Below, in pieces: positions 34,829-48,800 of a stretch of 64,000 nt of DNA (the stretch's first letter is position 1; each line of letters begins with the position of its first letter). Location: the NCBI GenBank assembly GCA_034766995.1, contig CM068314.1, forward strand, positions 36,804,208 through 36,868,207, written 5' to 3'. A program made the translations under genes and the position numbers. Source of the stretch: Acanthacorydalis orientalis (lineage: Eukaryota; Arthropoda; Insecta; Megaloptera; Corydalidae). The notes beneath the pieces were generated by a model. The model saw only the letters and a list, made by a program, of their open reading frames with translations, did not search any database and was not told the DNA's origin.

Positions 34829-34967
34829 ATATACACATCCAGAGTAAGAAAAAATCTTTGAAATTATTAAACATAAAATATATGTTACTAAAATCAAAAT
34901 AAACATAAAAAGAAAATATGGACACTGAAGATAAAATATTATTTATCTTGTCCTGATTTGTACATAA

Positions 34968-34970
<3 letters not shown>

Positions 34971-35021
<51 letters not shown>

Positions 35022-35050
35022 GTACGTATATATGCATGTATGTATGTATA
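34971..35050. repeat. (TA)n with TGTA tail
   Basis: A TA core to 35014, then degenerate tgtatatgtacgta and TGTA units. Confidence 0.97.
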
Positions 35051-37587
35051 AAATAAACAATGGCATTTATTGAATAACAACAATATACGTATTTCGCTTT
35101 GAAAGTTGAATAACTATAAAATAGAAACGATCCATATAATTGTTTAAAAAAAAATTATCAACATATGATAAAGAAAACACGTTTAAAACTAACTGAAACA
35201 TAAAAAGTAAGAATACGGAGGAAAAAAATAAATAAACACAGCAAGTGAATCGGACAAAATAAAGCCGCAACATCGAAGTTATTGGTATGTCATTCCAAGC
35301 AGCAATTCCGGTCAGTATTTATGAATGATCCGTGAGAACGTCAGATGGTATGTTGCTGGACATAGAACGTACATAACACAAGATGCAGCTTTAGATGGCT
35401 AAAGCCGTATAGCACAACAAATTCAGAACACAAATAAAAATATTATAGCTAGTTTATATAAATAAAACAGATATATGAAAAGTGATTTTGATTTAAGAGC
35501 AAAAAATTGTAAAAAATTGACCGTCTAAAAAGAATAATTGAACGTCTCTAAATAAAACTGAAAAAATAAAATTATTACATTACTTTTCGTATACATTTTA
35601 AAATCAAAAATAGATACTCTAAAGAAATATTTCTATAATAAAAAAGTACATTCGTATGTTTTTAAAGAGAATACAAATAGGAGGAACACGAGATATTAAA
35701 ATATACTGAAATTATAACTCGAACTTTTTAAAATATGTATTTGGAAAAATATTATGGATTTAGAATTGTATGTTATATATGATAGAGTCTCTTATGATGC
35801 ATTCATACATGTTAGAAATATAATATAAAAATTAAATTATTTTAAAATAAAATCTTTAAAATTACAATTTTATTACATTTTAAAACATTAATAATTTTTA
35901 TACAATAATTTACATTTATTTTAATGGTTTAAACTATTAAAATTTACTGAATACATATAAATACCTTTTAAAATATGATTTTTTTTTAATACTTTCAGAA
36001 TGTTGAAAAATTTGATAAAATTCTATTATAAAGTATTTTTTTAGAGATAAGTTTTTGAAAATATATTAAATATTGGTGTATGTACTTGTATAATAATACT
36101 TTTCATTCTTTTTATTAATAATTAATTCATTTTTTTTAATTTGAGAAATAATTTATATTTTTATTTATTTTACTGAAGTCTTCAAACCATTATTAACTTC
36201 AAGTATATTATTGAATTAAAAAAAAAAACAAATTAAAAGTATAATTGTTTGACTATACCTCTGACCAGTTTCAACTCGTGAGTCATTCTTCAATATCTTG
36301 TTGTTATACTAAATTTTAATCGCGTTTAAAGTCCTCTAAGTGGAAGATAATTCCTTAAGTAATTGATCGGATCTAAGATCACCAGAATAATAAAACATAT
36401 TTCTTGAACACAAGTACAGATAAAGTATAATATTTTAATTTTTTTTTAAAAAAACTAAACTTTTGAAAGTACTTTTTATGTGAACATAATTTGCTTTTTA
36501 TATTATTTTTACACTTATTCAATCGAAAATCACTTCTCTTATCATGATTTAATAATTTAATTATATTAAACATTTTATATTTATTTATACAGAATAGACT
36601 GCGACATGAGTTATTAAGTATGAATCATTGTAATTTTACAGCTGTTACAAATGTTTACTTTTGAAAATTATTATGCAGAAACATGCTATTAATATAAAAC
36701 ATAGAACTTATAATATCTAATCTAAACTGTACGATCATAGTTTATGCAATTAAAAAAAATTGTGATAACAATAATTATTTGTAAAATAAATTGTAGTCAT
36801 AATATTATAGACCAGTGTACTATATGAGAATTTAAGGGTTAAAATATAATATCCAGTTAGAGTACTTTTACAGTTTCAAGTTAATTAATAAGAAGATTAA
36901 ATACTCTTTTGTATAATTTGCTTTAACAGAATATTTAATATTATATAGTACTTTTTAAATAAGCTTGTACAAATAAAAATATGAAATAACATTGATGTTA
37001 GCATAGTATTACACGGTACCTTATGATACAAGTATATAAACTTCAGATGTACGTGAAAGATATCTGTTTGTCGGAATATATACAATGCTCACGACTCAAA
37101 ACGTTTGTAAAGCATTCATTCAAGTGGATATTGCGAATGCTCATAGAGCAGCGTCCGGTTTGACCAACATAACCGAACTCGTTTGTTCATTCAATAAAAC
37201 ATGTTGATTTATATAAATTATTGAACGCGAAATTCTGACACGACTAATAACTTGTTAATGCTTAAAATAATTTGCAAGAAATACGTCTGTTCATTCATTT
37301 ATTTAATATTAAACGTTATATTTAGTTTTTAAGACATTATAATAAAATTTTGAGATGAGAAAATCATAACGAATTTCATAAAAGCCATATATTTTTAATA
37401 AGCCTGTATTTTTATAAAAAAAACTGAGAACAATTTAAAATTATTTTCATTAAAATATTTTTTAAAAATACTTATAATATTAATTTCAGTAATTTATAAC
37501 TTCAACTTATTTTTCCTCATTTTAAATTTCATATTCTTAACCTTCTTTAAAAAAACTGATGACATATGCAATAAGAGCATATTGTTC

Positions 37588-37589
<2 letters not shown>

Positions 37590-37633
<44 letters not shown>
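37590..37633. repeat. (TA)n, ~22 units
   Basis: Perfect run. Confidence 0.98.
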
Positions 37634-37636
<3 letters not shown>

Positions 37637-38317
37637 AGAATAGACTTGTCACATTACTGCTTAAGATATAACTTGAAATTTTCATCCATAATTAAAATTA
37701 GCATGTCAATATAGTATTGAATTATATATGGTTATGTAATTTTGTGTTAAAATATAATTTATTTGAGATATACATGGAAACTGCATTACCTGTTTTGTAA
37801 AGTATATTTATTTCGTGAAATAATTTATTCTTAACTTTAATGTTAAGTCAAAATGTATATTACTGTTTTGTATATTTATTCTCCGTACTCCTTTTGAAAC
37901 TCTTATAAGCGTATTACTATTTCAAAAAAAAAGAAACAAATTATTATCGATTTATTATCGATATATACAATAAATGTTATAAGACATGAAATAAGTAATT
38001 ATATGAATTTTTTGTATATTTTTTTACATATTGTACTCTGTAGCTCATTTCTACATTAAAATATTCACAGGTATAAAATATTACTTATCTATATTTGGGG
38101 AAAAATAATAAAGTAAAATCATAAATATCAGGTAGTCCTAAAATCGATTTCGCATATTATTAGAGTATGATACCACACTTAGAAAAAGACTTACTGAATA
38201 GTAAAAAAAATCTATAGGTGCAAATTAATACTTTTAATCTATTTTAAAACATAAAAATCATCACACTTTATAGTCAGAATATTTTTCATTACTAACTTTT
38301 TCAAAAATCTAACGAAG

Positions 38318-38321
<4 letters not shown>

Positions 38322-38351
<30 letters not shown>
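38322..38351. repeat. (TA)n, ~15 units
   Basis: Perfect run. Confidence 0.97.
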
Positions 38352-38353
<2 letters not shown>

Positions 38354-38525
38354 GAGTGCGAAATATGTAAATAAATACGTGTATTTGAGTTTAAAAATGT
38401 TTACGATAATTTATAAAACAACTAAAAAAATATATAAAAAGAAAAAGTAATAAAAATGTTTTGAAAGTTTCACCAAAAATAGGTAAGGAAAATATAACAA
38501 TAATACAAACTTATTTTTATGCGAT

Positions 38526-38529
38526 GTAC

Positions 38530-38562
<33 letters not shown>

Positions 38563-38641
38563 TACATATGTATATATGTACACACATGTGTGTATATATA
38601 TACACACATATGTATGTACATATATATATATATATATACAA
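38526..38641. repeat. near-palindromic TA/CA/TG array
   Basis: Centred on a perfect 16-base palindrome TACACACATGTGTGTA (38579-38594). Outer TA, CA and catacatatgta blocks mirror each other, so similar frames appear on both strands. Confidence 0.96.
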
Positions 38642-39650
38642 GCCCACACACACATGTATATTTAATCAGTATATGTCGTATTTATTTTAGTGAATCAGAT
38701 GTTAATGTATTTGTTTATTTTCAGTAATTATAATTTATATTTATTTTACAATCATAAATATCTTATAACTTAATTCCACTTCAAAATTTTTTCTTTCCAA
38801 TTTTTAAATTATAATTTTTTTTTATTATTATTCATGACTGTTGACGATGAATATTTAACAAATATGACAATAAATAAAACAAAGTTGCATGTTAAGCATG
38901 CAAAACGTTTTTGTTAAGGTATATAATATATTTTAAAATAAGATAAGAATTTTTATCAACATAAAAATCAGTAATTAATATCCTGTTTATTTTACATGCA
39001 AACCGTTTGTACAATTAGTTTTTCCGTGCAAAATATAATAATGATTATAGAAATAGTACGACTATTTTTCCATAAGTAGCGAAACTTATTTTAATAACAT
39101 CGATAAATGTAGTAAAAATCATAATGTTTTACTCTGAATATTTTGATTATGTAACTTTCATTAACTTACGGGGATCCTAAAATTTTAGGTAAGTAAATGA
39201 AAACCGGTAACAAACTGACGTTGTGGATTAAAATCAGACATGATGAACGGTATATAAAATATAAAAATTGATTAAATTTTTATTCAATTTCTGAAGAATA
39301 TCACGAAAAGATGACTGAAATATTAAAGCTTAAATGAAATCATTGGATTAAAAAAGGAAATTATTATTACGCCCTTTTTAATGGATATTGAAGATTTATT
39401 TTTGTGTTAAAATATTATTTGTTAATTTTAAAACTCCATATTTGTTTTTTTTTTATATATACTTATTTTTTCATTACAGGTACATGAATGTAAACAGATG
39501 TATGTTTATATTTACGTCTGTAACTTATGAAAAATAAAAATAAAATATGACGACTCACAATATTTACAAAGAGAAAAACTATGATTACATTTCACGTATA
39601 AGCAAGTAATTTCTGCCTTTATTTATCCAATTTAGTTTTAACATTATTCA

Positions 39651-40110
39651 GTCAACACTCGTACATTTATTTTGTCAAATATTCTCCACACTTGTGTGAC
39701 GACGCGTATTTGAACAATTGTCCTAAAATAACATGTTGAGTCGTCGAAAGTCTGACATCGGGAGCATAACGTAGCTTTGGTATTTACCTGACCCAGCACG
39801 GATGACTAATTTTCAGTAAAATCTTACAATATGTTTCCAAAACATACGCAGATGAATGCCTGAAAACATGTTACAGTTGGTATACTTTGTAATAATAACA
39901 GGATAGCCAAGAGAATATAATATAAATAAAGCCAGATCCTTTTTGGAGTAAAGAACAAACTAAAATGAGATTTTGAATTGTTTGTTGACAGGTGTCAAAT
40001 ACACGTAACATAATAAGAACGGTCTTATAAAGTTTTATAAATGTCATCGCTGTACACATTAAAAAGATAAGTGGTTGAATCACTGAATTAACCACACTCA
40101 AAATAAATCT
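39651..40110 (-). other. moderate-GC segment with possible minus-strand splice donor
   Basis: On the minus strand gggtcaggtaaatacc (reverse complement of ~39779-39794) contains a CAG/GTAAAT donor-like site. The 76-codon minus frame at 39871-40101 lies upstream of it but is not recognised as a protein family and stops before reaching it. Confidence 0.2.
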
Positions 40111-40479
40111 GTTAATGTTTGTTGTGCCTTTTAATATTTACCTTTTAGTTAGAAATTTTATTGTTTGCAGTGTTTTGGAAAAATAGATTACAAATAATAC
40201 ATCCTTTGAAGTAATATAAACGCAATTAACCTATTATAAAAAAAGAATTTTCAATTAAAATTGTTTTATTTCCAGTTAATATTTTTCATGTGTGTGTGTG
40301 TACTGAAAATATTAAAAGTATTTCAAGTAAATATTTGATTAAAAGATAGCAAGTTATTTTACATAACAACTTAATTTGAAAAAAAAATGTAAATGTCCCA
40401 ACTTTGATAAAGAAGTATACTTCCACAGATATACACGAAAAACAAACAACCCATGTAGTGTAAAAAAAGGAAAGAACAA

Positions 40480-40990
40480 TACACCGAACAAATATTACAA
40501 CATTGTTGCTTATCCAACATACAAATAGTACCTATTCAAAAGTCGGACAGACGACTATTGGCATGATAAAAGAAAAGGTTACACCGCAAGAACAACCAGA
40601 AACAGACGCTATTATAAATGCCCATTTGGGAGTCTTGCATTCATTTTGTTGTTGCTAGAACAGCAACCTGAGCCAATACACCGTAGTCGTAGTACACCTC
40701 AAAATTGAATTTAAACAAACAATGATAGAGCTATAGACCACATGCACAGTCTGTATACACACAGCGAAAGCGATTGTCTTTGTTAGTAACATGAAGACAA
40801 ACACAGTTCTAGGTGGTGAACTTATTGTCGGCGACTAGCTGAAATCTTCCACGTACCACCCACAGCACCGAAAGAAGAAAACTTTTTATTCTTTTGCTGC
40901 AAGTTTAAATTCTCGACGGAAATCCGCAAAGTATATGCTCGAGATACCACGAGCTCAACTCAACAAATCAAAGATAAATACTTATATAAA
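40480..40990. other. extended moderate-GC island
   Basis: About 500 bases with balanced composition and no long frame on either strand, which argues against a coding exon. It could be conserved non-coding DNA or an old unrecognised transposon. Confidence 0.35.
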
Positions 40991-41157
40991 TACAGAATTT
41001 AAACTGGATGAAAGTTTGCCGATATTCAGCCTATATACACAGGTTATTTGTATTTTAATATTTGATATAATTTTCAAAGTGAAATCAAACTCAATGCGAA
41101 AATAATTACGAACTCCTTTCTTTGATTTCACATTCCTTGATTAGAAAATATATACGC

Positions 41158-41220
41158 AATATATATAATATATATATGTATACATATATATATATATATA
41201 ATATATATATATATATATAC
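41158..41220. repeat. interrupted (TA)n
   Basis: Three TA blocks separated by taatat and gtatacata. Confidence 0.96.
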
Positions 41221-41569
41221 TATTATTTTTGAAAGAATATAATTAAATATATGTAACGTAAATAAATATTATTCCAAATATTTATTAACTAATTAATATA
41301 TTTTTTCCTTAATTTTCATATCACGGAGTCTGAAAAAATGTTATACATTCAAAGTAAAAAGATTTCGTATACAAACACTTATTTTAAATTAATACTGAAA
41401 ACAAGTACAATCCCCAAGAATACGTTTTAATAGCCAGTGGTGTCAGTTTATTCCGAATTGTTGAAATGTCCGACCTACATATATATTAAAAAATGTTTAG
41501 GTGTTTCTGATATTGCAATGTGTAAAAGTAATTTTTTATCGAGCACAAATAAAATAGGTACTCTGTCTC

Positions 41570-41960
41570 AACGACATTAATTACAACAGAAACACGGCGA
41601 CGTCCTTTTTCGTAATTTGTAATTAAATACATTCAATTAGCGTAAGTATAAACGTTAAATGTATTAGATATGTTCGTCGACCTCGAAACAACGCATTGTA
41701 TTTTATCATTTTCCTCGTACAAATGTATTATCGGCGGATTTTCCGTCCGTCAGTGTTAAAATGCGCACGCACGCAACGCAGTAAACTGTGCACAAACGTA
41801 CACACATACAAAAGATTTAGTTCAACATGTCATACTTTTTGATTAACGACTTCTTGGGTTAGAGCAACGCCGAGCTTTCTGTACTCGTTCGTCGTCCGTC
41901 GACTCGTTCTATCGCTGAATGCTCTACGCACAACATAATAGTGGAAACATTCGTATTGAT
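41570..41960. other. CpG-rich promoter-like island
   Basis: Dense CG dinucleotides, especially tcgttcgtcgtccgtcgact and atgcgcacgcacgcaacgca, in strong contrast with the flanks. No TATA box or long frame. Best read as a possible TATA-less promoter or CpG-retaining regulatory region. Confidence 0.4.
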
Positions 41961-44338
41961 GTTTTTACTTTTTTATTGTTTGATATATGATACGGTTATT
42001 GTAATTTTTTCCCTTGCTTATTTCATGTACTTTAATTTTGGTTTATTCTTTTCCATTTCTCTTTTTTTTGTATAAATTCACAGCCGAGCACATTTGCCGA
42101 TCTAATAGAAAATGATAAATATTCCACGAGAGTTTTATTATCAACCATAATAAATGAATTTGATATTTATATTTAGTATTGGTATAATTTATATTGACAA
42201 AACTGTTGTCGGTTATCTTTTTTATTCCCTAGAGATAGATTTATACATTTCATCATTTTACCAATGTTTTATTATGAAATTTCGTAACAATGATATTTTA
42301 AATTTGAAACATATTATAATTGACAGATTTTTAAGATATAAAATTTTAAGTTTACTTAACATATTTCTGCACACATTTCCTCTTTCTATATTAAATGTTT
42401 AAGGAAGATATAAACAGAAAAACGTATAAATAGTTTTTTTTAGATAAGTAGCTTCTATAATTATCTTATAGTAAATAATAACATTATTTAAGAATACAAA
42501 GTATATCAAACAATTAAATTTACTTTGAATTCTTTAATTTTTACAAATTATAAAGTTATTAGCAAATAAAAAGAACTTAAAAGAGAGTTGTTAGAATTTT
42601 TATCATATACTTTCTGACTTATGTAATATCATGTAGTAAGATCACGATTTTTTTATAAATATAAATTGTATACTTTAAGATTCTAAAAAATGCACAGAAA
42701 ATATTTTTGAAAAGCGCATATCACATTAAATTAGAAAAATACTTTTGAATACTTTATTTAAATTTTTAATTTACAAATATATATATATATTGGATAAAAG
42801 ATAACTGAAGAATGAATTCAACGTTTTTAGAAATCTTTAGTTACAATTCATAAAGCGAATTAATGATTATCAGAATCAATACCTTTAATAAAAAAATGCA
42901 CTGTTAAATGAAGTTACATTTATGTTTTTATTTATTAGAAGAGAGTTTGATAAATAAGCATTAAATTATAGATATATTAAATAAAATAACATCATTACCC
43001 ACACTCTTTTGTAAAGAAAATAAGATCAATAGAACTAGAATTATATAAAAAAGTACTATAACTGGAAACTCTTTTGATACGTGGATTCATATTACAAAAA
43101 CTACCATGGGATTTTATTTTCTGTTGTATTATTTATAAACAAAATCTTTTAATGTTTTTGCAGTACTTTTAACAACATATAACTTTTGTTTTTAAAAAAA
43201 TAACACGTTTATTTTAACTACAATATTGTTTTTTGGCACTTCAGTATCTTAACGTTGTAAGGATGATAGTATCTGTCAAAATTCTCATAAAAGAAACAAT
43301 AAATGATCAATAATCAATTAGTGAGAAATTTTGATAAAAAGTTTTTTTAAATATGTGAACGAAGTAAAAATTTGTTTGTGAAATTTTACTCTTATTTTAA
43401 TAAACAATTTTTAATAATATAATACAATTTAAATATTATTTCGAATACAAAAGAGATTCTGTTCACTAATAGCATAGATACTACGTAGAAATAAAAATGA
43501 AGGATATTTTTCCCCACTGAAGATTTTTGTTTCTATTTATTTTTACTATGATTGATTACGATAATGTAAAAATATTTGTCAATGTCACGTATAAAATACA
43601 TAGTTATCATTGTCAATACTATGTTTTTATCAATAATTAAGATAATAGATAGTTTATTGATTTGTGTAGTATAAAAATATCTTTGTTAGTAAATATTTTA
43701 TTACTGTACACATTCAAAAATTATAAAAAAATTAAATATTTAAGACTTTTAAAATTCGTACTGAATTATTAAAAAAACAATAGTAAATATAAGAACAAAT
43801 TATTAACATACAAAATTGCTATTATTAATAAAGTTATGTCTAGAAAATAATTTTATATAACACAAAATAGGTGAGGAAAACAAAGTATTTATATTAAATC
43901 ATTCAGGAATGCTAAATAAGTACATTCGTTTAATTTCAACTTTATAGATTCGGATATACAAAAAAAGAATAAATTATCAGAGAATATAAATGTTAAAAAT
44001 ATTAAACAGTTTAAAGATTATTCAAAATCAAGCATGATACTGTGCATGTTCAATCTGTTTAAATGAATACGGTAAAACAAATAAAGGATTTAAGGAAAGT
44101 TAAATAATGAAGAACATATGTGCATGTTCAATATAAAGATGCAAGTGTATATGAATGTATACAATTATACACATGTATTATTTATTTGTAAGTGTATGTA
44201 TTTATGTTTGTTTGTGCATGTACTAAAACATACAGATTTATCAGCAGCCTATATGAGTGTAAGTAAAATGAAATCAGGCGTTAACGAATGTATACATGTT
44301 GTAATGTGTGTGTATGTTTTCATGAATTAAAAATGAAA

Positions 44339-44409
44339 TATAGTATTTATTATTAATTGTATTATTGTATAGTATTTATTATTATTTATAATTAATTGTA
44401 TTATTATTG
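44339..44409 (+). repeat. tandem AT-rich duplication
   Basis: A unit starting tatagtatttattatta recurs once with a small insertion; both copies end in aattgtattatt. Local slippage is the likely origin. Confidence 0.75.
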
Positions 44410-44525
44410 ATTGAATACTGTAATATATTTATAACTTAAAATACAATATATAAGTACAATACACTTAGAGAAATTACATATTTGTTTATGTTATTATTTT
44501 ATATTTCTATCACTAATTTTTATGT

Positions 44526-44526
44526 A

Positions 44527-44565
<39 letters not shown>

Positions 44566-44566
44566 C
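44526..44566. repeat. compound (CT)n(TA)n
   Basis: About 11 CT units then ~10 TA units, the same arrangement as at 29.6 kb. Confidence 0.97.
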
Positions 44567-45061
44567 AGAAAACCAAATTGACTTATTTTTTCCCTAAAAA
44601 TATATCTAAAAAAAGTATATATGTATTTATAATTATTACTAATCATTTTTTATTTCTTTTAGAATTTATTTAGAAACCTTTCTATAAAAGTATGAAAATG
44701 GAATTGACTAATGTTCTTTTTAATTCTTTTATACTACATAAAAAAATAACTAACTAAATAAAAAAAACGCATAAACGAATTTATTATACAAATATTTATG
44801 GTGAAAATATTATTACTTGTCTTTTGTTTAAAATAAAAGTCCTAATTTATACTCCATTATTATTCATTAGTGATAGTAAAAAAAACAAATTATTATAAAT
44901 GGGATTTTAACAGTTAGTAATGAATATTACTTTTTTTCCATCATATGTCTCTACTCCAACTATGTTTTTCACTTCTATATTACTACTTTCAGTTAAATTT
45001 ATTCTAAATAAATGTGTAGCGTGCTTGTTGAAATACATTAGGTATTTAATGAACATTCATA

Positions 45062-45067
<6 letters not shown>

Positions 45068-45126
<59 letters not shown>
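45068..45126. repeat. (TA)n, ~29 units
   Basis: Perfect run ending in tacatg. Confidence 0.98.
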
Positions 45127-45132
<6 letters not shown>

Positions 45133-45199
45133 AACTTGAATAGGAAAATACGGTTGTAATAACATATTTTTATTTATTTGCTATCTAGTATAAAATAGA

Positions 45200-45880
45200 G
45201 CATATAATTTTTATGTGAACACCGACACGTTGAATACAGTTTTCTTAAATTTATAAACCAATTAAAAACCTAACAGGCAAGCTTTTGATGATAAATGAAT
45301 ATTATTATTACAAACTTAAATGATTACAGCGCACCGTTTGCGGTTTTCGAATAAAAATGTGTAAATGAGACATAGCGACATATCACGCACGTGCACACAC
45401 TTGTAAAGCTATGAAGAGAACCATCTATAATACGCGGATAATCCAACACAAAACAACAGGTATTAAAGTGCTGGAGAGCGCGTCACATATGACATAGATA
45501 AGCCGTAAATCCTGTAGAAGAGCAGCCAACGTTCCTGTATAAGAGAAGCATCTGTCTGTGTTGTGAACACACGCCGTTCTTCTGCTGTACGACTACTTAC
45601 GTGTCGGTTCAATGCAAAAGACTGATTACAGAGGTGGAGCCTCGACGTCTCGCTAGACGTTGAAAGACATTCTAAGTAACACGTGTACAACATTGCCGCA
45701 AGAAACGAATTCGTATGTTTCTTGTGAAAAAAAATCTCATCCATATGAAACTATTCTTCCCTTATCGAAATATTGTGCCGCGCAGTACATAGATACAAGA
45801 CTTGTTTGTTTTGAATTATTCATGTTGGCTGTTATTTTGACAAGATACGTTTCGATCTGTGGTTAGTATACGAAATTGTA
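45200..45880. other. moderate-GC island with overlapping frames
   Basis: A 93-codon minus frame (45463-45744) and a 68-codon plus frame (45660-45866) overlap. The minus frame contains ETSRLHLCNQSFALNRHVSS but no domain I recognise. It is the longest frame not built on microsatellite sequence and could be an exon, but splice sites were not confirmed. Confidence 0.25.
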
Positions 45881-46003
45881 CATGAATACAGTAAATAAAT
45901 ACGATTCATATAGACACCATCTTAAAAATTTTGTATAAACAATACGTCCAAACAAATCGCATTTTCGTACGAATTCATCTTTACATATATGTATGAATGT
46001 AAT

Positions 46004-46051
46004 GTATGTATGTGTATGTGTGTTTATATATATATATATATACATATACAC

Positions 46052-46111
<60 letters not shown>

Positions 46112-46125
46112 CACAAACATACATA
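46004..46125. repeat. TGTA / TA / CATA compound array
   Basis: Degenerate TGTA units, then TA blocks punctuated by acatatacacatat, then a long TA core to about 46110. Confidence 0.96.
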
Positions 46126-47297
46126 TACACGCATTAAATTTTAACTTTCATTTATTTAAAATCATTTAAAAAAACATTCTCTTGAAGAAATTATTTATAA
46201 GGAATAACAATATTGTATATAAACACAAATATTAAATAATTCATATAAAAATAATAATTTTTAAATAGTAATAATAATTAAACAAGTACGCAAAGAAGTG
46301 ATAAGAAGGCACTTTTAAGAAAATAAAAACAATATATTTACTTTCAGTACAGTGATTCATTTATGATTAACCTGAAAGATTATACCACGATATTTAAAAA
46401 TATACTTAAACTGCTTAACCTCTGTTATGTTAAGATCAAACTAAAGATTATTAATAAAACAAGATAGAGTAAATGATTATAAGATATAAATTTCATCAAA
46501 AATATTCTGTTTCAAATAAGAGTAGAAACTATTTGCTTCAGAATATATTTGAATTATTAGTTTTTCATTTATTTATTTTCCAAACATTTAATTTTAATAC
46601 AAAAAATACGAAACATTAAAAAATATTTAATTCTTTTAATTGAAAATTACTGTAGAATTAAATTGTCTTTATTTGAAGAATAAGAGTAAATAAATATAAA
46701 CTATTAGTTATTTTTATTATTAAATAAAAATAATTTAATGTCTCTTTTAGTATTTAATGTCTCTTATGTGCACATTACTTATACAATGAAACTATGTTTT
46801 CTTTTATTATTATTTTACTTTAATTTGTGTTAATTATGCACTTTTATGTAGGGCCGAAAATATTAATAATTTGTTCGCTTTAATAAAGACACAATTATCA
46901 AGTTAAAAACAAAGCAAATAATAATCATTTAAAACTTGCAATTACGTTCATTCATTAAGCACTCACATTAAATTTTTAACAGGAACAATGAAAGAGTTTA
47001 TATTTACAGTTTTTATTTTACTTATTCACAATGCTGTTGTAATTTCAGTCTATTAAGGGTCCGAGAAAATTACACATTTTTTATGTTAAATGTAAAAACT
47101 AAATACAAACTTAACATAATTAGTATTGAAAATTTATGACTAAATAATATAATTCATCTTATAAAAAAGATTAGTAAAAAAATAATGATTTGGTATTAGT
47201 TTTTAATTTAAAAATGTCTTTCTATATGTATTTTTTAACAATAATTGTATATTTCAAATAATTAAAGATATCAATTATAAGACATTCATATACACAA

Positions 47298-47354
<57 letters not shown>

Positions 47355-48186
47355 AGATACATCAATTAGTTCGCTTTAAAACAAATTTATGTGCAATTAG
47401 TTAAGGTTATCTGTCGTTCCACGTACTTCAAACAAGCAAATACTATAATTTTGCAACGTGCTTAAGATGGATGAGCCAACAATTTCTTTTCGTACAGTTT
47501 TAATTTCACAATCTTTTGGATTTTTAAATAATTAATTTCTTCAATTAGTACCTACATATGTATTTAATTGCAGTAAAATTTCAAAAATAACAGTAAATTA
47601 ATAGAAATACTGGAACCTAGTCTTATTTTATTTATATAAAAATATTTTCTACATATCTTCTTAACACATAAACACGTATTTTAATAAATTAAAAAAAATC
47701 ATACATTCTTCAATCAATTTTAAATTTAAAATTATTATTGTCTCTGTTTGATGACATTTGTATCTCATCGTATTAAAAATAATGATTTGGTATTTCCAAC
47801 AGATCAATTAGAAGCTATTGAAATTATTTTTAATTATTTGTCTATTATTGGACTTATATTTGTTTTATATTATATAATTATAATATAATTTAAAGCTTTA
47901 TAAGCATTTTGAGCATATTTTAATGTTTTAAGATCATTCGAATACTATATTCTCAAATACATCAATAGGTATCAGAATAAAAGTAGGTAAAAGAAGATTT
48001 TTTCAAAGTTTGCTTATTATGTTAATACAGATAGAATCTACAAAAATTGAAATATCTCAAATACACAATCCCGAACATTAATAAGCAACAAGACTTGACA
48101 CATATAACTGATATATAGTTAAGACCGGAGATTACTTTGTAAACAATATTTATTTTTTTTAGATATTTTATTATTATTGTATATAC
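46126..48186. other. AT-rich intergenic block
   Basis: One TA tract at 47.3 kb and a short duplication of taatgtctctt near 46736-46766; nothing else supported. Confidence 0.6.
47299..47351. repeat. (TA)n, ~26 units
   Basis: Perfect run. Confidence 0.98.
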
Positions 48187-48187
48187 A

Positions 48188-48243
<56 letters not shown>
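48187..48243. repeat. (TG)n(TA)n
   Basis: A few TG units and ~24 TA units at the upstream edge of the 48.25-48.80 kb island. Confidence 0.97.
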
Positions 48244-48246
<3 letters not shown>

Positions 48247-48249
48247 GTA

Positions 48250-48800
48250 TAACAGAACAAGGTATGGATTATTGCCAACAAAGTAAAAGCAGCAAGTGTG
48301 TTACTTTGCAAACTATGACAAACGTCCAACATGAGACGAGACGTCACCACAAAATCGCTGACAGTTTTGTTGTGTGAGCGATACATGTTGTGTTATTCTG
48401 CCAGCCAATAAGCAAACTATTCATGTTAAAGCATCGCATAGTATCAACGACATTAACTAAGATGCAGCCGAAGTTGGTGGCGGAGTCTGAGTTCCCACCC
48501 TCATAGAGTCACAAATACACCTAAACAATATCGCACACGACGAAAATAACGTAGCTATACGACGAAATAGTAACGTACTCATTTACGTAAGACGTCATAT
48601 CACGCCGACATAATATTTTGTCAGCAAATAACGTGCGAAGTTGTTGTTATTAAGCATATAAAACAATGTCGTGTTTTCTCACCGTTACAATGACAGAACT
48701 AACAAGGATTAACATGGCTGTTGTTAGTCGTATGCTTTAATGTGATACTTGTGGAGTAATTGTGATATGCCCCAGTTGTGCTATTTGAAATTGTATACGG
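48250..48800. other. moderate-GC island
   Basis: About 550 bases with frequent CpG (acgacgaaat, cgtaagacgtcat), starting right after a TA tract and ending near the weak TATA-like site. No frame longer than chance outside the repeat. Possible promoter or regulatory region. Confidence 0.35.
48657..48740 (+). promoter_or_regulatory. weak TATA-like site with short downstream frame
   Basis: TATAAAAC at 48657-48664 lies near the end of the 48.25-48.80 kb island, ~60 bases after cgtaagacgtcat, which contains the CRE half-site ACGTCA. A 24-codon frame starts at ATG 48666 and stops at 48738-48740; an internal ATG is at 48690. No splice site or polyadenylation context supports it. Listed only because the island is otherwise unexplained. 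Confidence 0.15.

Larger units (their letters stand above)
32893..37075. other. AT-rich intergenic block
   Basis: Contains two TA tracts at 34.8-35.0 kb and a small less-AT-rich stretch at 35270-35410. Frames at 33243-33482, 35067-35273 and 36379-36573 (minus) show no recognisable family. Confidence 0.55.
37076..39650. other. AT-rich intergenic block
   Basis: Apart from microsatellites, only a less-AT-rich stretch at 37080-37180 without a frame. Confidence 0.55.
41961..45067. other. AT-rich intergenic block
   Basis: The 82-codon plus frame at 42154-42402 is hydrophobic and AT-driven; the 70-codon frame at 44118-44330 is Met/Val/Cys-rich from TG-rich sequence. Neither is recognised. Confidence 0.55.

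Noticed and set aside
34731..35066. 111-codon minus-strand frame
   Set aside because: Both ends are translated TA repeats (Tyr-Ile runs); the non-repeat middle is AT-rich and unrecognised.
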